Positions 24,913 to 34,338 are shown, counted from the stretch's first letter. The stretch is 60,848 nt of DNA from a bacterium (GCA_004297985.1 SCRA01000005.1:1-60848); one strand, 5' to 3'. The notes: generated from the letters alone by a model not told the origin. A program made the numbers and translations.

Positions 24913-26676
24913 ATGGCGCGGCTGTTGGCCGTGAGTGTCGGTCTCCCTCGCGACGTCGCATGGCGCGGGCGAACGGTCCGGACTGCAGTGTGGAAGAGTC
25001 CGGTGCAGGGCAAGCGCGTGGTGCGGCGGCTCAATGTCGACGGCGATGGGCAGGGTGACCTTGCCGGTCACGGAGGCGAACAGCGAGCGATTTTCGTCTA
25101 TCAGATCGACTCGTACCGGTATTGGGAAGGCCGGCTCGGCCGGCACGACTTCGTCTTCGGCCAATTCGGGGAGAACTTCACCGTGGAAGGCCTCTCCGAT
25201 GACGAGGTGTGCATCGGCGATCGGTATCGGATCGGAGACGCGCTGTTCGAGGTGACCCAACCGCGCGTCACGTGCTACCGCATCGGCATCAGAATGGCAG
25301 AGCCGCGGATGCCGGCACTCCTCTACTCGAGCGGTAGGCCAGGCTTCTACTTTCGGGTGCTCCATGAGGGCGAAGTGCAAGCCGGCGACGAGGTCGTCAA
25401 AGTTGCCGATGGACCTGAGCGCATGAGCGTTTCAGAGGTCAGTGCGTTGCTCTACCTCCCGGGCCATCCCGATCGAAAACTCGAGCGCGTGCTCCGCATA
25501 CCGGCACTGAGTCCCGGTTGGCAGGGATCGTTTCGCGCGCTGCTTCAGCAGAAGCAGAGCAGTACGGTTGTGACGGGGAATCGCGGGCTTGCGCCAGCAA
25601 GCGGCCCGCCTCCGGCTTGGCCGGGTTTTCGGGCGTTACATGTATCTCGCGTCGATCGCGAAAGCGAGAGCGTCACCTCCCTGCTCCTGGAGCCCAACGG
25701 CGGCCGGCCCCTGGCCACCGCGCTTCCCGGTCAATTCGTCGTCCTTCGACTGCGGCCAACTTCGGATACACCGCCGCTTTTACGCAGCTTCTCCCTTTCA
25801 GGCGCACCGCAAGCCGATCGCTATCGAGTGAGCGTGAAACGTGAAGACGACGGTTTGGGAAGTGCCTATCTTTGCGATCGCGTGCGCGTCGGTGACGCCT
25901 TGGAGGTGAGCGCCCCTAGGGGAGCGTTTACGCTCGAGCATGGTAGCGGTCCCGTCGTTCTGCTCAGTGCCGGCATCGGGGTGACCCCGGTGCTTGCCAT
26001 GCTGCACGCACTGGCGGCAGCACGATCACCACGACACGTGTGGTGGATGCACGGAGCCCGCAACGGGGAAGAGCACCCGTTTGCTCAGGAGTCACGCGAT
26101 CTTCTTCGAGCGTTGCCCGATAGCCGAAGCTGGGTCGTTTACAGTAGACCTACTTCAGCCGACCAACTCGGCGTCGACTACGATGCTCCCGGACACGTGT
26201 CGGCCGCCTCCTTCGAACAGCTCCGCGTGCCTCGTGATGCGCAGTATTATCTCTGTGGCCCGCAGGCATTTCTGCGGGATCTCACCGCGGGCCTCGCGGC
26301 GTGGGGTGTCTCCGGCGATCGCCTCCACACGGAAATCTTCGGTCCGGGCCCGTCGTTGACGCCTGGCATCGCCGCGGTCCCCTACAGGCCGCCGCATACC
26401 CTCTCCGGGCCGCCGGGGCCGGGCCCGAGAGTCACCTTCGATCGTAGCGGGGTGGAGGTGTCATGGGACCCCGCGTTCCAGAGCCTACTCGAGCTTGCGG
26501 AGTCCTGCGATGTCCCTGTGAGGTGGTCGTGTAGAACGGGAGTGTGTCACACGTGCGAGAGCGGCTTGGTGGCTGGAACGGCAAGCTATCGACCCGAACC
26601 GCTCGATCCGCCTGCAGACGGCAACGTGCTCATCTGCTGCTCGCAGCCGCAGAGCGATGTCGTGATCGATCTGTAG
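24913..26676 (+). CDS. MOSC domain - flavin reductase - [2Fe-2S] ferredoxin fusion protein
   Basis: A 587-residue multidomain protein. Residues about 1-215 are a YiiM-like MOSC domain (GDGQGDLAGHGGEQRAIFVY and the Cys of VTCYRIGIRM, presumed molybdenum-cofactor ligand), then a 3-alpha domain. Residues about 235-470 are a ferredoxin-NADP reductase-like FAD/NAD(P) module (RSFSLSG, LLSAGIGVTPVLAML, YYLCGPQAF). The C-terminal about 85 residues are a plant-type [2Fe-2S] ferredoxin (CRTGVCHTCESG...CCSQP). The domains suggest NAD(P)H electrons passing to a Moco site that reduces N-hydroxylated or similar compounds, as in YiiM/mARC systems. ATG 24913 has a purine-rich site upstream. Confidence 0.88.
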   Translation: MARLLAVSVGLPRDVAWRGRTVRTAVWKSPVQGKRVVRRLNVDGDGQGDLAGHGGEQRAIFVYQIDSYRYWEGRLGRHDFVFGQFGENFTVEGLSDDEVCIGDRYRIGDALFEVTQPRVTCYRIGIRMAEPRMPALLYSSGRPGFYFRVLHEGEVQAGDEVVKVADGPERMSVSEVSALLYLPGHPDRKLERVLRIPALSPGWQGSFRALLQQKQSSTVVTGNRGLAPASGPPPAWPGFRALHVSRVDRESESVTSLLLEPNGGRPLATALPGQFVVLRLRPTSDTPPLLRSFSLSGAPQADRYRVSVKREDDGLGSAYLCDRVRVGDALEVSAPRGAFTLEHGSGPVVLLSAGIGVTPVLAMLHALAAARSPRHVWWMHGARNGEEHPFAQESRDLLRALPDSRSWVVYSRPTSADQLGVDYDAPGHVSAASFEQLRVPRDAQYYLCGPQAFLRDLTAGLAAWGVSGDRLHTEIFGPGPSLTPGIAAVPYRPPHTLSGPPGPGPRVTFDRSGVEVSWDPAFQSLLELAESCDVPVRWSCRTGVCHTCESGLVAGTASYRPEPLDPPADGNVLICCSQPQSDVVIDL

Positions 26677-26746
26677 GTGTGGATGCGCATGGTACGATGC
26701 GCAGGAGTCCACATTGTAGTGTCGTGTAAAGGAGCGTCAAGAACAC

Positions 26747-27043
26747 ATGGCGACAGCGAGTTTGACCATCTCGGCAGATACGGGAAAGGGCATCCGCGAG
26801 TACGTCGCGGTGGCGTTGGACGTGTTGGACGAGCTAGGGATCCACTATCAGTTGACGCCGATGGCGACCAATCTCGAGGGAGATGTCGAGACCATCGCCA
26901 AGGCGCTCGCCGAGATCCATCGGCGCTGCCACCAACGCGGAGCAGCGCGCGTGGGAAGCCTGCTCAAGATCGATGACCGGGTCGACGTCGAGCAGACCCT
27001 CGCTTCGAAGGTTCAGCACGTCAAGGATTTCCGCTCCGCGTAA
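26747..27043 (+). CDS. Thiamine-binding (MTH1187/YkoF-like) protein
   Basis: A 98-residue protein of the thiamine-binding DUF77/MTH1187 family: ASLTISADTGKGIREYVAVALDVLDE, then HYQLTPMATNLEGDVETIAKALAEIHRRC. Members bind thiamine or hydroxymethylpyrimidine as small tetramers. An AAGGAG site precedes ATG 26747. It is isolated between the MOSC fusion gene and the convergent acyl-CoA operon. Confidence 0.82.
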   Translation: MATASLTISADTGKGIREYVAVALDVLDELGIHYQLTPMATNLEGDVETIAKALAEIHRRCHQRGAARVGSLLKIDDRVDVEQTLASKVQHVKDFRSA

Positions 27044-27080
27044 ACGTGTGCCGCTCGTTCGTGGGAACGCGACGATGGTA

Positions 27081-28694
27081 TCAGGAGTAGACGCCGTCTC
27101 GGATGAGCTGTCGGATGAGCCTTTTGTCGATCTTGCCGACGGCCGTGCGCGGCAGGGAATCAGAGAAGATCCATAACGAGGGAATCCACCATCGTGCAAC
27201 CTTGTCGCGGAGCCACTCCGAGAGTTCCGCAGACGTCGAGACGTGGCCGGGTCGCAAGACGACGACCGCGCCGGGGCGTTCTTGCCACCGCGGGTCGGGA
27301 ATCGCGACGACCGCGACGTCTTGAACGGCAGGGTGGTTGCGTATCGCCTCTTCGAGTGCCAGCGAGGGTATCCACTCTCCGCCCGACTTGACCGCGTCTT
27401 TCGCGCGATCGGCCACAAAGACGTAGCCGTCGCCGTCGACGGTACCTACGTCTCCGGTCCGCAGCCAACCGTCTTGAAACTCGCTCTGATCGTCGGCGCC
27501 CAAATATCGTCCGGTGACCCACGGCCCTCGAATGTGGATCTCACCGACCGATGTTCCGTCACTCGGAAGTACCTCGCCCTCGAGGCTTGCAACTCGGACT
27601 TCCAGCCCGCAGACCACGCGGCCTTGGCTTGCCTGATAGTGCAGACGGTCTTCCTCGGATTGCGCCCACCGGGGTACCGTCGCCACGGCCGACACGGATG
27701 ATGTCTCCGTCATTCCCCAAGCTTGAACCATGCGAATGCCCATCGAACGATAGGCATCTGAAAGGGATTGCGAAACTTGTGCGCCGCCGCAGCAGATGGT
27801 CCGTACGGCGCCAAGGTCTGCCCGGCCCCTGGAGCGCACCAGGTCCAAGACGTCGGACCAAATGGTGGGTACCCCTGCGGCGATGGTAGGAGGCTCTTCG
27901 TCGATGAGTGCCAACAGGTGTTCGGCGCGCATGGAGTGGTCCGGCATGATGAGATCGGCACCGGCCATCAGTGCAGCGAAGGGGAGCCCCCATCCGTTGA
28001 CATGGTAGAGCGGGACAGCCGGCAGAAGCCTGCTCTCACAGCTCATTCCAACGGCGTTCGCCGTACACAAGCTCATCGCTTGAAGCCAGAGAGAGCGGTG
28101 GCTGTAGGCCACGCCCTTGGGGAGCCCCGTCGTCCCGCCGGTGTAGCAGATAATGGCGGCTTCGCGTTCGTCGATCTCTGGCCAATCGATCTCGGGCGTG
28201 CCATTGAGGAGGAGCTCTTCGTAGAGCACGACGTCGCAGCTCAGCTCCGGTGGGACATCCGGGGCGTCCTTGCCTGCGACGATCAAGAGCCGCATGCCCG
28301 GCAGCCTGGGAGCGATGGAACAGAAGCGTTCGAGGTTCGGCCCGTCGACGATGAAGATCTCATCGCTGGCATGTCGAGCGATGTACTCGAGGTGATCGTC
28401 GTGGAGCCTCACGTTGAGCGTATGAAGGATGCGCCCGCTTGCCGGAATGCCTAGATACGCCTCGAGATGCTCCTGTGTAGAGCCGGCAAATGTTCCGACG
28501 ACGGTGCCACGTGGGTATCCGAGATGTTCGAGGGCGCTCCCGAGGCGGCCGGCCCTTTCCGCCACCATGGCAAATGTTGCGACATGCCTCGTGGATCGGC
28601 CGTGGCTGATGACGGTGGACTTGCCGTTGACACGGTGGGCGTGACGCAATAGGAGTGGCAGCCCGAGCTGCCGGTCCTGCATGGTGCTGAGCAT
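27081..28694 (-). CDS. AMP-forming acyl-CoA synthetase
   Basis: A 537-residue adenylate-forming CoA ligase. The P-loop is CYTGGTTGLPKGVAYSHRS, followed by the A5 motif WGMTETSS, the A7 block LRTGDVGTVDGDGYVFVADRAKD and the C-terminal Lys in PRTAVGKIDKR. The sequence is of the medium/long-chain fatty-acyl type. It is the last gene of a three-gene minus-strand operon with a nitronate monooxygenase-like and a crotonase-family gene (7 bp gap), consistent with activation and beta-oxidation-like processing of an acyl or aromatic acid. Confidence 0.9.
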   Translation of the reverse strand: MLSTMQDRQLGLPLLLRHAHRVNGKSTVISHGRSTRHVATFAMVAERAGRLGSALEHLGYPRGTVVGTFAGSTQEHLEAYLGIPASGRILHTLNVRLHDDHLEYIARHASDEIFIVDGPNLERFCSIAPRLPGMRLLIVAGKDAPDVPPELSCDVVLYEELLLNGTPEIDWPEIDEREAAIICYTGGTTGLPKGVAYSHRSLWLQAMSLCTANAVGMSCESRLLPAVPLYHVNGWGLPFAALMAGADLIMPDHSMRAEHLLALIDEEPPTIAAGVPTIWSDVLDLVRSRGRADLGAVRTICCGGAQVSQSLSDAYRSMGIRMVQAWGMTETSSVSAVATVPRWAQSEEDRLHYQASQGRVVCGLEVRVASLEGEVLPSDGTSVGEIHIRGPWVTGRYLGADDQSEFQDGWLRTGDVGTVDGDGYVFVADRAKDAVKSGGEWIPSLALEEAIRNHPAVQDVAVVAIPDPRWQERPGAVVVLRPGHVSTSAELSEWLRDKVARWWIPSLWIFSDSLPRTAVGKIDKRLIRQLIRDGVYS

Positions 28695-28701
28695 GGCTGT
28701 C

Positions 28702-29514
28702 TTAGAGCTTCCCGTAACGCGAGTCGCGCCAGTTCAATGCTTCGCGTAACCCTTGCGTCTTGACACGCTCGCCGAACTCCACTTTCTCCGGGGAGTAGGC
28801 AGAGTTGAGCGTGGCCGCTACGTCGAGGTTTGAATGAACGGCTTGGCGCAGACCCATCGCCTCATAGGCACGTACGAGGGCAATCTTCGTTAAACGAAGC
28901 GTTACCGGTGGCGTCAGGCCTATTTTGTTTGCCAGCCGGTCGACGGTGCGCTGTAAGTCCTCGACAGAGGTCACGCGGTTGATCATGCCGATGCGCTCAG
29001 CTTCCGTAGCCGAGATGACGTCACCGGTAAGCAGAAGCTCGTTGGTCTTTTTCTGGCCGATCAGGAAGGGCATAAGCAACGTCACTGGGCCGGATCCGAA
29101 GCGAATCTCCGGCTCACCGAAGCGAGAACGCTCGGTCGCCACGATCAGGTCGCATGCCATCGCTAGCTCGCAGGCACCAGCGAGGCACCATCCGTCGACT
29201 GCGGCAATCGTTGGCTTAGTCGAAGCCCAGACCGCCATCGAAAGATCGACGTTGCGGGAGAGTTGGGCGTGCCAGTCTTCGGCGCGGCTGATGCCGGCCG
29301 CAACTTCTTCCGCGATGTCGTATCCAACGGAAAACGACGTGCCCGCGCCGGTAATGACGATGACGCGAACCGCGTCGTTGGCGTCGAGTTCACGCATCGT
29401 CGTTCGCAGGGTTGCCACAACGGCGGAGGAGAGCGCGTTGAGCTTCGCTGGCCTGTTGATCGTAACCCACGCGGTACCGCCACGAAGTTCGGTTAAAACG
29501 ATTGATTCATCCAT
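28702..29514 (-). CDS. Enoyl-CoA hydratase/isomerase (crotonase family)
   Basis: A 270-residue crotonase-fold enzyme: WVTINRPAKLNALSS, oxyanion-hole block GAGTSFSVGYDI and AVDGWCLAGACELAMACDLIVATERSRFGEPEI with the catalytic Glu in a typical place. The C-terminus is longer than the usual fold. It is coupled between the nitronate-monooxygenase-like gene (14 bp) and the acyl-CoA synthetase. Hydration of an enoyl-CoA is likely; the family also includes dehalogenases and isomerases. Confidence 0.88.
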   Translation of the reverse strand: MDESIVLTELRGGTAWVTINRPAKLNALSSAVVATLRTTMRELDANDAVRVIVITGAGTSFSVGYDIAEEVAAGISRAEDWHAQLSRNVDLSMAVWASTKPTIAAVDGWCLAGACELAMACDLIVATERSRFGEPEIRFGSGPVTLLMPFLIGQKKTNELLLTGDVISATEAERIGMINRVTSVEDLQRTVDRLANKIGLTPPVTLRLTKIALVRAYEAMGLRQAVHSNLDVAATLNSAYSPEKVEFGERVKTQGLREALNWRDSRYGKL

Positions 29515-29528
29515 CCCTTTGTCTCCGC

Positions 29529-30527
29529 CTAGTCGGCTTGAGTATCCTGGTACGCGGACGGAGCCGCATGAAACGACAGCGCCGCGGCGGCGATGGCGCG
29601 CTGAGCCTGCTCCACGACGCGGTGAACGATCTCGCCGGCCGGCGCGATATCATGGATCAGATCGACGTTCTCTCCCGCCCACACCACGGCCGTCGCAAGG
29701 TCGCCGGCAGCCGCGGCAGCGGCGTAGCGCTCTCGTTCTTCGGCCATACGCTCGTCCAGCTCGGACTCGCGGCCATGGTACGCTCGCACGAAATCGTTCG
29801 TCAGAGCGCGGCCCGTGTACGGCGTTGGCCACGCGTAACCGCGCACACGATCGAAGACCGTCGTGCGAACCGTCGCATCGCCCTCTCCGGAGATCAGCCG
29901 CGCTTTGGCTTCGGCATGGCCGAGCGCCTCGGTGCTGGCATAGAAGCGCGTCCCCATCAGCACGCCCGCGGCACCGAGGGTGAGCGCCGCCGCCAGTCCG
30001 CGCCCGTCGGCGATACCGCCGGCGGCGACGACCGGTATCGGTGCCACGGCATCGACGACTGCCGCCACCAGCGGCAGCGTGCCGCGTCCGCCGCCATGCC
30101 CGCCCGCCTCCGTGCCCTGCGCCACGATGGCGTCTGCGCCGAGCCGCGCCGCCTCCCTCGCCGCCGCGAGCGTCTGTACTTGCATCAGCACCTTCGCGCC
30201 GGCGCGTTTGACCGCGTCGATGAACGGCGAGCAGTCGCCGAAGGAGAAGATGACCGCCGCCGGTTTGTGCGCCAAGGCCACCTCGAGACGATGGGGTTCG
30301 CGCAGGAGATGCCATGTGATGAAACCGACACCCACCGGCGACGACCCAGCCGCCTGGAATTCCGCCTCGATCCACCGCTCGTCGGCGTAACCCACGCCGA
30401 TGAAGCCAAGGCCGCCTGCGTCGCTGACGGCGGCGGCAAGCGCTCCCCCTGAGGCGACGGCCATGGGAGCAAGCAGAATGGGGTGGCGGATCTCGAGCAG
30501 AGTCGTAAGCGCGGTGTCAAACGCCAT
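29529..30527 (-). CDS. Nitronate monooxygenase / 2-nitropropane dioxygenase-like flavoprotein
   Basis: A 332-residue FMN TIM-barrel enzyme. Family motifs are PILLAPMAVASGGALAAAVSDAGGLGFIG, the phosphate-binding GTEAGGHGG with the catalytic His, and VVAAGGIADGRGLAAALTLGAAGVLMGTRF. ATG 30527 follows GGGAGGAGAG, which favours it over an upstream in-frame start. As first gene of the acyl-CoA operon it may be an enoyl-reductase-like (FabK-related) flavoprotein rather than a true nitronate oxidase; the two are hard to tell apart by eye. Confidence 0.88.
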   Translation of the reverse strand: MAFDTALTTLLEIRHPILLAPMAVASGGALAAAVSDAGGLGFIGVGYADERWIEAEFQAAGSSPVGVGFITWHLLREPHRLEVALAHKPAAVIFSFGDCSPFIDAVKRAGAKVLMQVQTLAAAREAARLGADAIVAQGTEAGGHGGGRGTLPLVAAVVDAVAPIPVVAAGGIADGRGLAAALTLGAAGVLMGTRFYASTEALGHAEAKARLISGEGDATVRTTVFDRVRGYAWPTPYTGRALTNDFVRAYHGRESELDERMAEERERYAAAAAAGDLATAVVWAGENVDLIHDIAPAGEIVHRVVEQAQRAIAAAALSFHAAPSAYQDTQAD

Positions 30528-30659
30528 GATGGTCTCTCCTCCCGTGTTCTCGCCGAACGGGTTCAAGCCGTCCGTTGCCTTAGCCTATCGGGAGTACCCG
30601 GCTGACGGGAACTGCGAGTTCCTTCCATCCGGTACCAACGGTCGCTAGTATCTCACCAT

Positions 30660-32003
30660 GTGCCTCAGCGCGATGCCCCCGCCCGCCTTCGTCGGGCAAC
30701 GCCTTGCCGGCAGCCCTCGCGGATGATAGGGCACGCTCTGTTTGCTCATCCCGCACCACGTCTTATCGAGACATCTATCAAAGCAGATGAGCGCCGCCGG
30801 CGCGCCGATATACCTTCTGTGCAGCATGAGAATACGGACTACCGCCGTGGCCTGCTGCGGGAGTTCTTGCGCGCTCGCAGAGCCCGCCTCTTGCCGCGGG
30901 ACGTGGCGCTGCCCACCCACGCGAGGCGACGGTTTCCCGGACTGCGTGCCGAGGACGTGGCCGAGCTTGCGGGGGTTTCAACCAAGTGGTACCTGCTCTT
31001 CGAGAACGGCCATAGGGAGCGGCGCTTCTCGCTTGCGTTCATTCAGCGGGTCGCCGAGGCCCTCCAGCTCGGCCAGCGCGATCGCGCGCGCTTCCTGCGC
31101 CTGGCCTTACCGTTCGCCGCGGATACCGGCCAGCGCAGCATGCTCACGCCCGCCCAGGAGGCGATGCTGCGGCGCCGTCCGGCGATTGCACGCGGGCTGC
31201 GCGCCGCTCTAGCGCGTCGCCAGCTCTCCCTGGCCTATCAGCCGATCTGGTGCGCCGATCGCTCCCGGGTTACCGCCGTGGAAGCGCTCGTGCGGTGGCG
31301 GTCGGCTGAGCTGGGCGTCGTCACGCCCGGAGAGTTCGTGCCGATTGCCGAGGAGGTCGGGCTCATCAAAGCTCTGGGTTCCTTCGTCCTGCAGGAGGCG
31401 TTTCAACAGGCCAAGCGCTGGCAACGGGCCGGGCTTGGCGACATTCGGCTCTGCGTGAACCTTTCACCGGTGCAACTGCGTGCCAAGCGTTTCGTCCAGG
31501 AGGTTCGCGCCCTGCTCGAGCAGACGCCTCTCCCGCCCCGCCTGCTCGAGCTCGAGATCACCGAGCACACTCAACTTGACGCCGACCCCACCGTCCTCGC
31601 CGCGGTGGACGCACTGAAGGCGCTGGGAGTACGCGTGTCGATCGACGACTTCGGCACCGGCTATAGCTCGTTTCGCAGCCTCAAGACGTTGCGCGCGCAA
31701 GCGGTGAAGATCGACCGTAGCTTCGTCGCCGAGCTCCCCGGCGACCCGTTCTGCCTGGCCATCACCCGCTCGATCGTCGCGCTCGCGCACGACCTCGGCC
31801 TCGTGGTCGTCGCCGAGGGGGTCGAGCGCGAGGAGCAGAGCGTTCTCCTCCAATCGATGGGCTGCGACGAGTTGCAAGGGTTTCTCTTGAGCAGGCCACT
31901 GTCGGCGGACCAGTGCACCGCCCTGCTCGAGGCCCGCGCCGCCGGCCCGTCCATGCCGTTGCGACCGGTGGCTAGCGGCGACCTTAGCCCAGCGCGAGCA
32001 TAG
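30660..32003 (+). CDS. HTH (MmyB/Xre-like) - EAL domain cyclic-di-GMP phosphodiesterase
   Basis: A protein of up to 447 residues. Residues about 60-150 form a helix-turn-helix domain like the N-terminus of MmyB regulators (LREFLRARRARLLPRDVALP, GLRAEDVAELAGVSTKWYLLFENG). Residues about 180-435 form an EAL domain with active-site residues intact: VEALVRW, CVNLSPVQ, LEITEH, IDDFGTGYSS, KIDRSF, VAEGVE, QGFLLSRP. It should hydrolyse c-di-GMP and may bind DNA. The N-terminus is uncertain: GTG 30660 is the longest start, but the first 55 residues look non-conserved and a later GTG near 30816 is possible. Confidence 0.85.
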   Translation: MPQRDAPARLRRATPCRQPSRMIGHALFAHPAPRLIETSIKADERRRRADIPSVQHENTDYRRGLLREFLRARRARLLPRDVALPTHARRRFPGLRAEDVAELAGVSTKWYLLFENGHRERRFSLAFIQRVAEALQLGQRDRARFLRLALPFAADTGQRSMLTPAQEAMLRRRPAIARGLRAALARRQLSLAYQPIWCADRSRVTAVEALVRWRSAELGVVTPGEFVPIAEEVGLIKALGSFVLQEAFQQAKRWQRAGLGDIRLCVNLSPVQLRAKRFVQEVRALLEQTPLPPRLLELEITEHTQLDADPTVLAAVDALKALGVRVSIDDFGTGYSSFRSLKTLRAQAVKIDRSFVAELPGDPFCLAITRSIVALAHDLGLVVVAEGVEREEQSVLLQSMGCDELQGFLLSRPLSADQCTALLEARAAGPSMPLRPVASGDLSPARA

Positions 32004-32009
32004 AGCATT

Positions 32010-32028
32010 GACGTTCCGCCGGAACGTC
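32010..32028. terminator. Hairpin downstream of the EAL gene
   Basis: A perfect inverted repeat GACGTTCC-GCC-GGAACGTC (8-bp stem, 3-base loop), extendable by two weaker outer pairs, six bases after the EAL-gene stop. No U-run follows. It is placed as a terminator or mRNA 3' structure, though the palindrome could also be an operator for the NfeD gene at 32207. The 203-bp gap to that gene holds nothing else recognisable. Confidence 0.5.
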
Positions 32029-32206
32029 GAACAGGAGAGGGACGCCTCCCCAGCGTGTCCCTCGATCGCCAGTCGTTCCCTATCGGCTGGCGCTACGAAC
32101 GGGACGCCGTGGACGCTAGGATGGCCGAAGCGGCGTTCCGTGTTTCCGGCGTACAATGCGTCGAATCGCAGGAGTGATGGCGTCCGGAGGCCGCGAAAGG
32201 TACGCC

Positions 32207-33574
32207 ATGCAGAACGGAGCGCGGCTCGCTCATCTGTTGTTCCTGCTGATGGCCGGATTGGCGCTTGTCGCCTGTTGGACGGCGGTGAAGGGCGCTGCCG
32301 ATGCCGCGGCTCCCGTTGCCCAGACTGCAGCGCCGATCGTGGACGTCGCCCAGCTCGACGGCATCATTGGCCCCGCGACGGCTCGCTACGTGATCCGAGC
32401 CCTCGAGTACGCGGAACAGCAGAACGCGCAGGCGCTCGTCATCGAGATGGATACCCCCGGCGGCTTGCTGAAATCCATGCAAGACATGACCAAGGCGATC
32501 CTCAACTCGCCGGTGCCGACCGTTGTGTACGTGTATCCAAGCGGCGCGCGCGCCGCGTCCGCCGGGGTTTTTGTCACATACGCGGCTAACATCGCTGCGA
32601 TGGCGCCGACCACCCACCTGGGTGCCGCGCATCCCGTCGGGATGGGACTCGGCGGTGCGGGTTCGACGGAGATGACCAAGGTCACCAACGACGCCGTTGC
32701 GGAGATTCGAGGATTCGCGGCCCTACGGGAACGCAACGCGGCTTGGGCAGAGCAAGCGGTCCGCCGAAGCGTCTCGATCTCCGGCCAACAGGCGCTCCGT
32801 CTCCACGTCGTGGACCTCATCGCGGAGAGCCCCCGCGATCTGCTCGTGAAGATCGACGGGCGGAGCGTCCGGACGACTGTTGGCTTGCGCCGGCTCCGGA
32901 CCAGGGACGCTCGCATCGTCGACGTCCCCATGAATACGGCGGAGCGGCTCCTGCTGCTGCTGGGTGATCCGAATATTGGGTTCATCCTCATGACGATCGC
33001 GATGTACGGGATCATCTTCGAGTTGAGCAATCCGGGCTCGGTCTTCCCCGGCGTGATCGGCGGACTCGCGCTCATCCTTGCGCTCGCGACTTTTGCCGTG
33101 ATCGAAGTGAACGTCGCGGGGCTGCTGCTGATCGCTTTCGCCTTGATCTTGTTCATTGCCGATATCAAGGTGCCGAGTCACGGCGTCTTGACCGCGGGGG
33201 GGATTGCGGCGTTCGTCTTCGGCTCAGTGCTCCTTACCGAGCACCAGGCGCCGTTCCTACGCATCTCACTCGTTCTCATTCTCGTGGTCGCCGCGCTCAC
33301 GGCGGCATTCTTCGCGTTTGCCGTTGGTGCCGGGATCCATGCGCAAACCCGCAAGGTTCAGACCGGACGCGAGGGACTGCGCGACGCCATCGGGGTAGCA
33401 CGGAGCGACCTTGCCCCGGCCGGCATGGTCTTTGTCCAGGGAGAACTGTGGAGCGCCGAGAGCGCGGACGGCGTCATTTCGCAGGGGCAGCGCGTTCGCG
33501 TGGTGCAGGTCAAGGGGCTTCGCCTCACCGTGCGCAAAGCAGGGGAGACCTCGAAGAAGGAGGATGGGGAATGA
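32207..33574 (+). CDS. NfeD-family membrane serine protease (ClpP-like)
   Basis: A 455-residue NfeD1b-type protein. An N-terminal signal with a lipobox-like LVAC (ending LALVAC) is followed by a ClpP/crotonase-fold protease domain: VIEMDTPGGLLKSMQDM, VYPSGARAASAGVFVTYAANIAAMAP (nucleophile Ser in AASAG) and HLGAAHPVG. Four membrane segments and a C-terminal OB-fold NfeD domain (AGMVFVQGELWSAES) follow. ATG 32207 follows GAAAGG; an earlier in-frame ATG at 32156 only adds a polar stretch. It is coupled by ATGA to a slipin gene, the classic NfeD-stomatin pair for membrane protein quality control. Confidence 0.9.
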   Translation: MQNGARLAHLLFLLMAGLALVACWTAVKGAADAAAPVAQTAAPIVDVAQLDGIIGPATARYVIRALEYAEQQNAQALVIEMDTPGGLLKSMQDMTKAILNSPVPTVVYVYPSGARAASAGVFVTYAANIAAMAPTTHLGAAHPVGMGLGGAGSTEMTKVTNDAVAEIRGFAALRERNAAWAEQAVRRSVSISGQQALRLHVVDLIAESPRDLLVKIDGRSVRTTVGLRRLRTRDARIVDVPMNTAERLLLLLGDPNIGFILMTIAMYGIIFELSNPGSVFPGVIGGLALILALATFAVIEVNVAGLLLIAFALILFIADIKVPSHGVLTAGGIAAFVFGSVLLTEHQAPFLRISLVLILVVAALTAAFFAFAVGAGIHAQTRKVQTGREGLRDAIGVARSDLAPAGMVFVQGELWSAESADGVISQGQRVRVVQVKGLRLTVRKAGETSKKEDGE

Positions 33575-34338
33575 CCGTTGTTATCCTGGCAGCCCTCATC
33601 ATCTTGGTGCTGATCGTGTTGCTCTCGTCCGCGGTCAAGATCCTACGTGAGTACGAACGCGCAGTGATCTTTCGTCTTGGGCGATTGCTCGCTGCCAAAG
33701 GGCCGGGCGTCGTCCTGCTCATCCCGATCGTGGATCGCATGGTGAGGATCGACCTGCGCGTCGTGACGCTGGACATTCCGCGGCAGGAGATCATGACGCG
33801 GGACAACGTCCCGGCTACCGTTGACGCGGTGATGTACTTCCGCGTCGTAAACGCAGAGGACGCCGTGGTGAAGGTCGAAAACTTCTCGAAAGCGACGTAC
33901 CTCCTTGCCCAAACAACGCTGCGCAGCGTCCTCGGCCAGCACGAGCTCGACGAGCTCCTCAGTCAGCGCGACCGTATCAACCTGCAGCTTCAGCAGATCA
34001 TCGACGAGGGCTCGGAGCCGTGGGGCATCAAGATCACGCTCGTCGAGGTCCGTGACGTCGTTTTGCCGGAGACGATGAAGCGAGCGATGGCCAGACAAGC
34101 CGAGGTCGAACGTGATCGGCGTGCCAAGATCATCAACGCCCAGGGTGAATATCAAGCCGCGGAAAAGCTCGTTCTCGCGGCACAGCAGATAGCGACCCAG
34201 CCCGTCGCGCTACAACTACGGTTCCTGCAGGCGCTCGCGGAAGTCGCCACCGAGCAGAATTCGACGATCATCTTTCCTGTTCCGATTGACCTCGTCGCGC
34301 CGTTCCTCAAGAAGGGGCCCGAATCTCCGCGCGAATGA
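33571..34338 (+). CDS. Slipin/stomatin-like SPFH (band 7) protein
   Basis: A 255-residue slipin. One N-terminal membrane segment is followed by the SPFH domain: REYERAVIFRLGRLLAAKGPGVVLLIPIVDRM, RIDLRVVTLDIPRQEIMTRDNVPATVDAVMYF and TTLRSVLGQHELDELLSQRD, then a coiled-coil with repeated AE/RR. ATG 33571 overlaps the NfeD stop, with AAGGAGG upstream. It is presumably the partner and substrate of the preceding NfeD protease. Confidence 0.93.
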   Translation: MTVVILAALIILVLIVLLSSAVKILREYERAVIFRLGRLLAAKGPGVVLLIPIVDRMVRIDLRVVTLDIPRQEIMTRDNVPATVDAVMYFRVVNAEDAVVKVENFSKATYLLAQTTLRSVLGQHELDELLSQRDRINLQLQQIIDEGSEPWGIKITLVEVRDVVLPETMKRAMARQAEVERDRRAKIINAQGEYQAAEKLVLAAQQIATQPVALQLRFLQALAEVATEQNSTIIFPVPIDLVAPFLKKGPESPRE

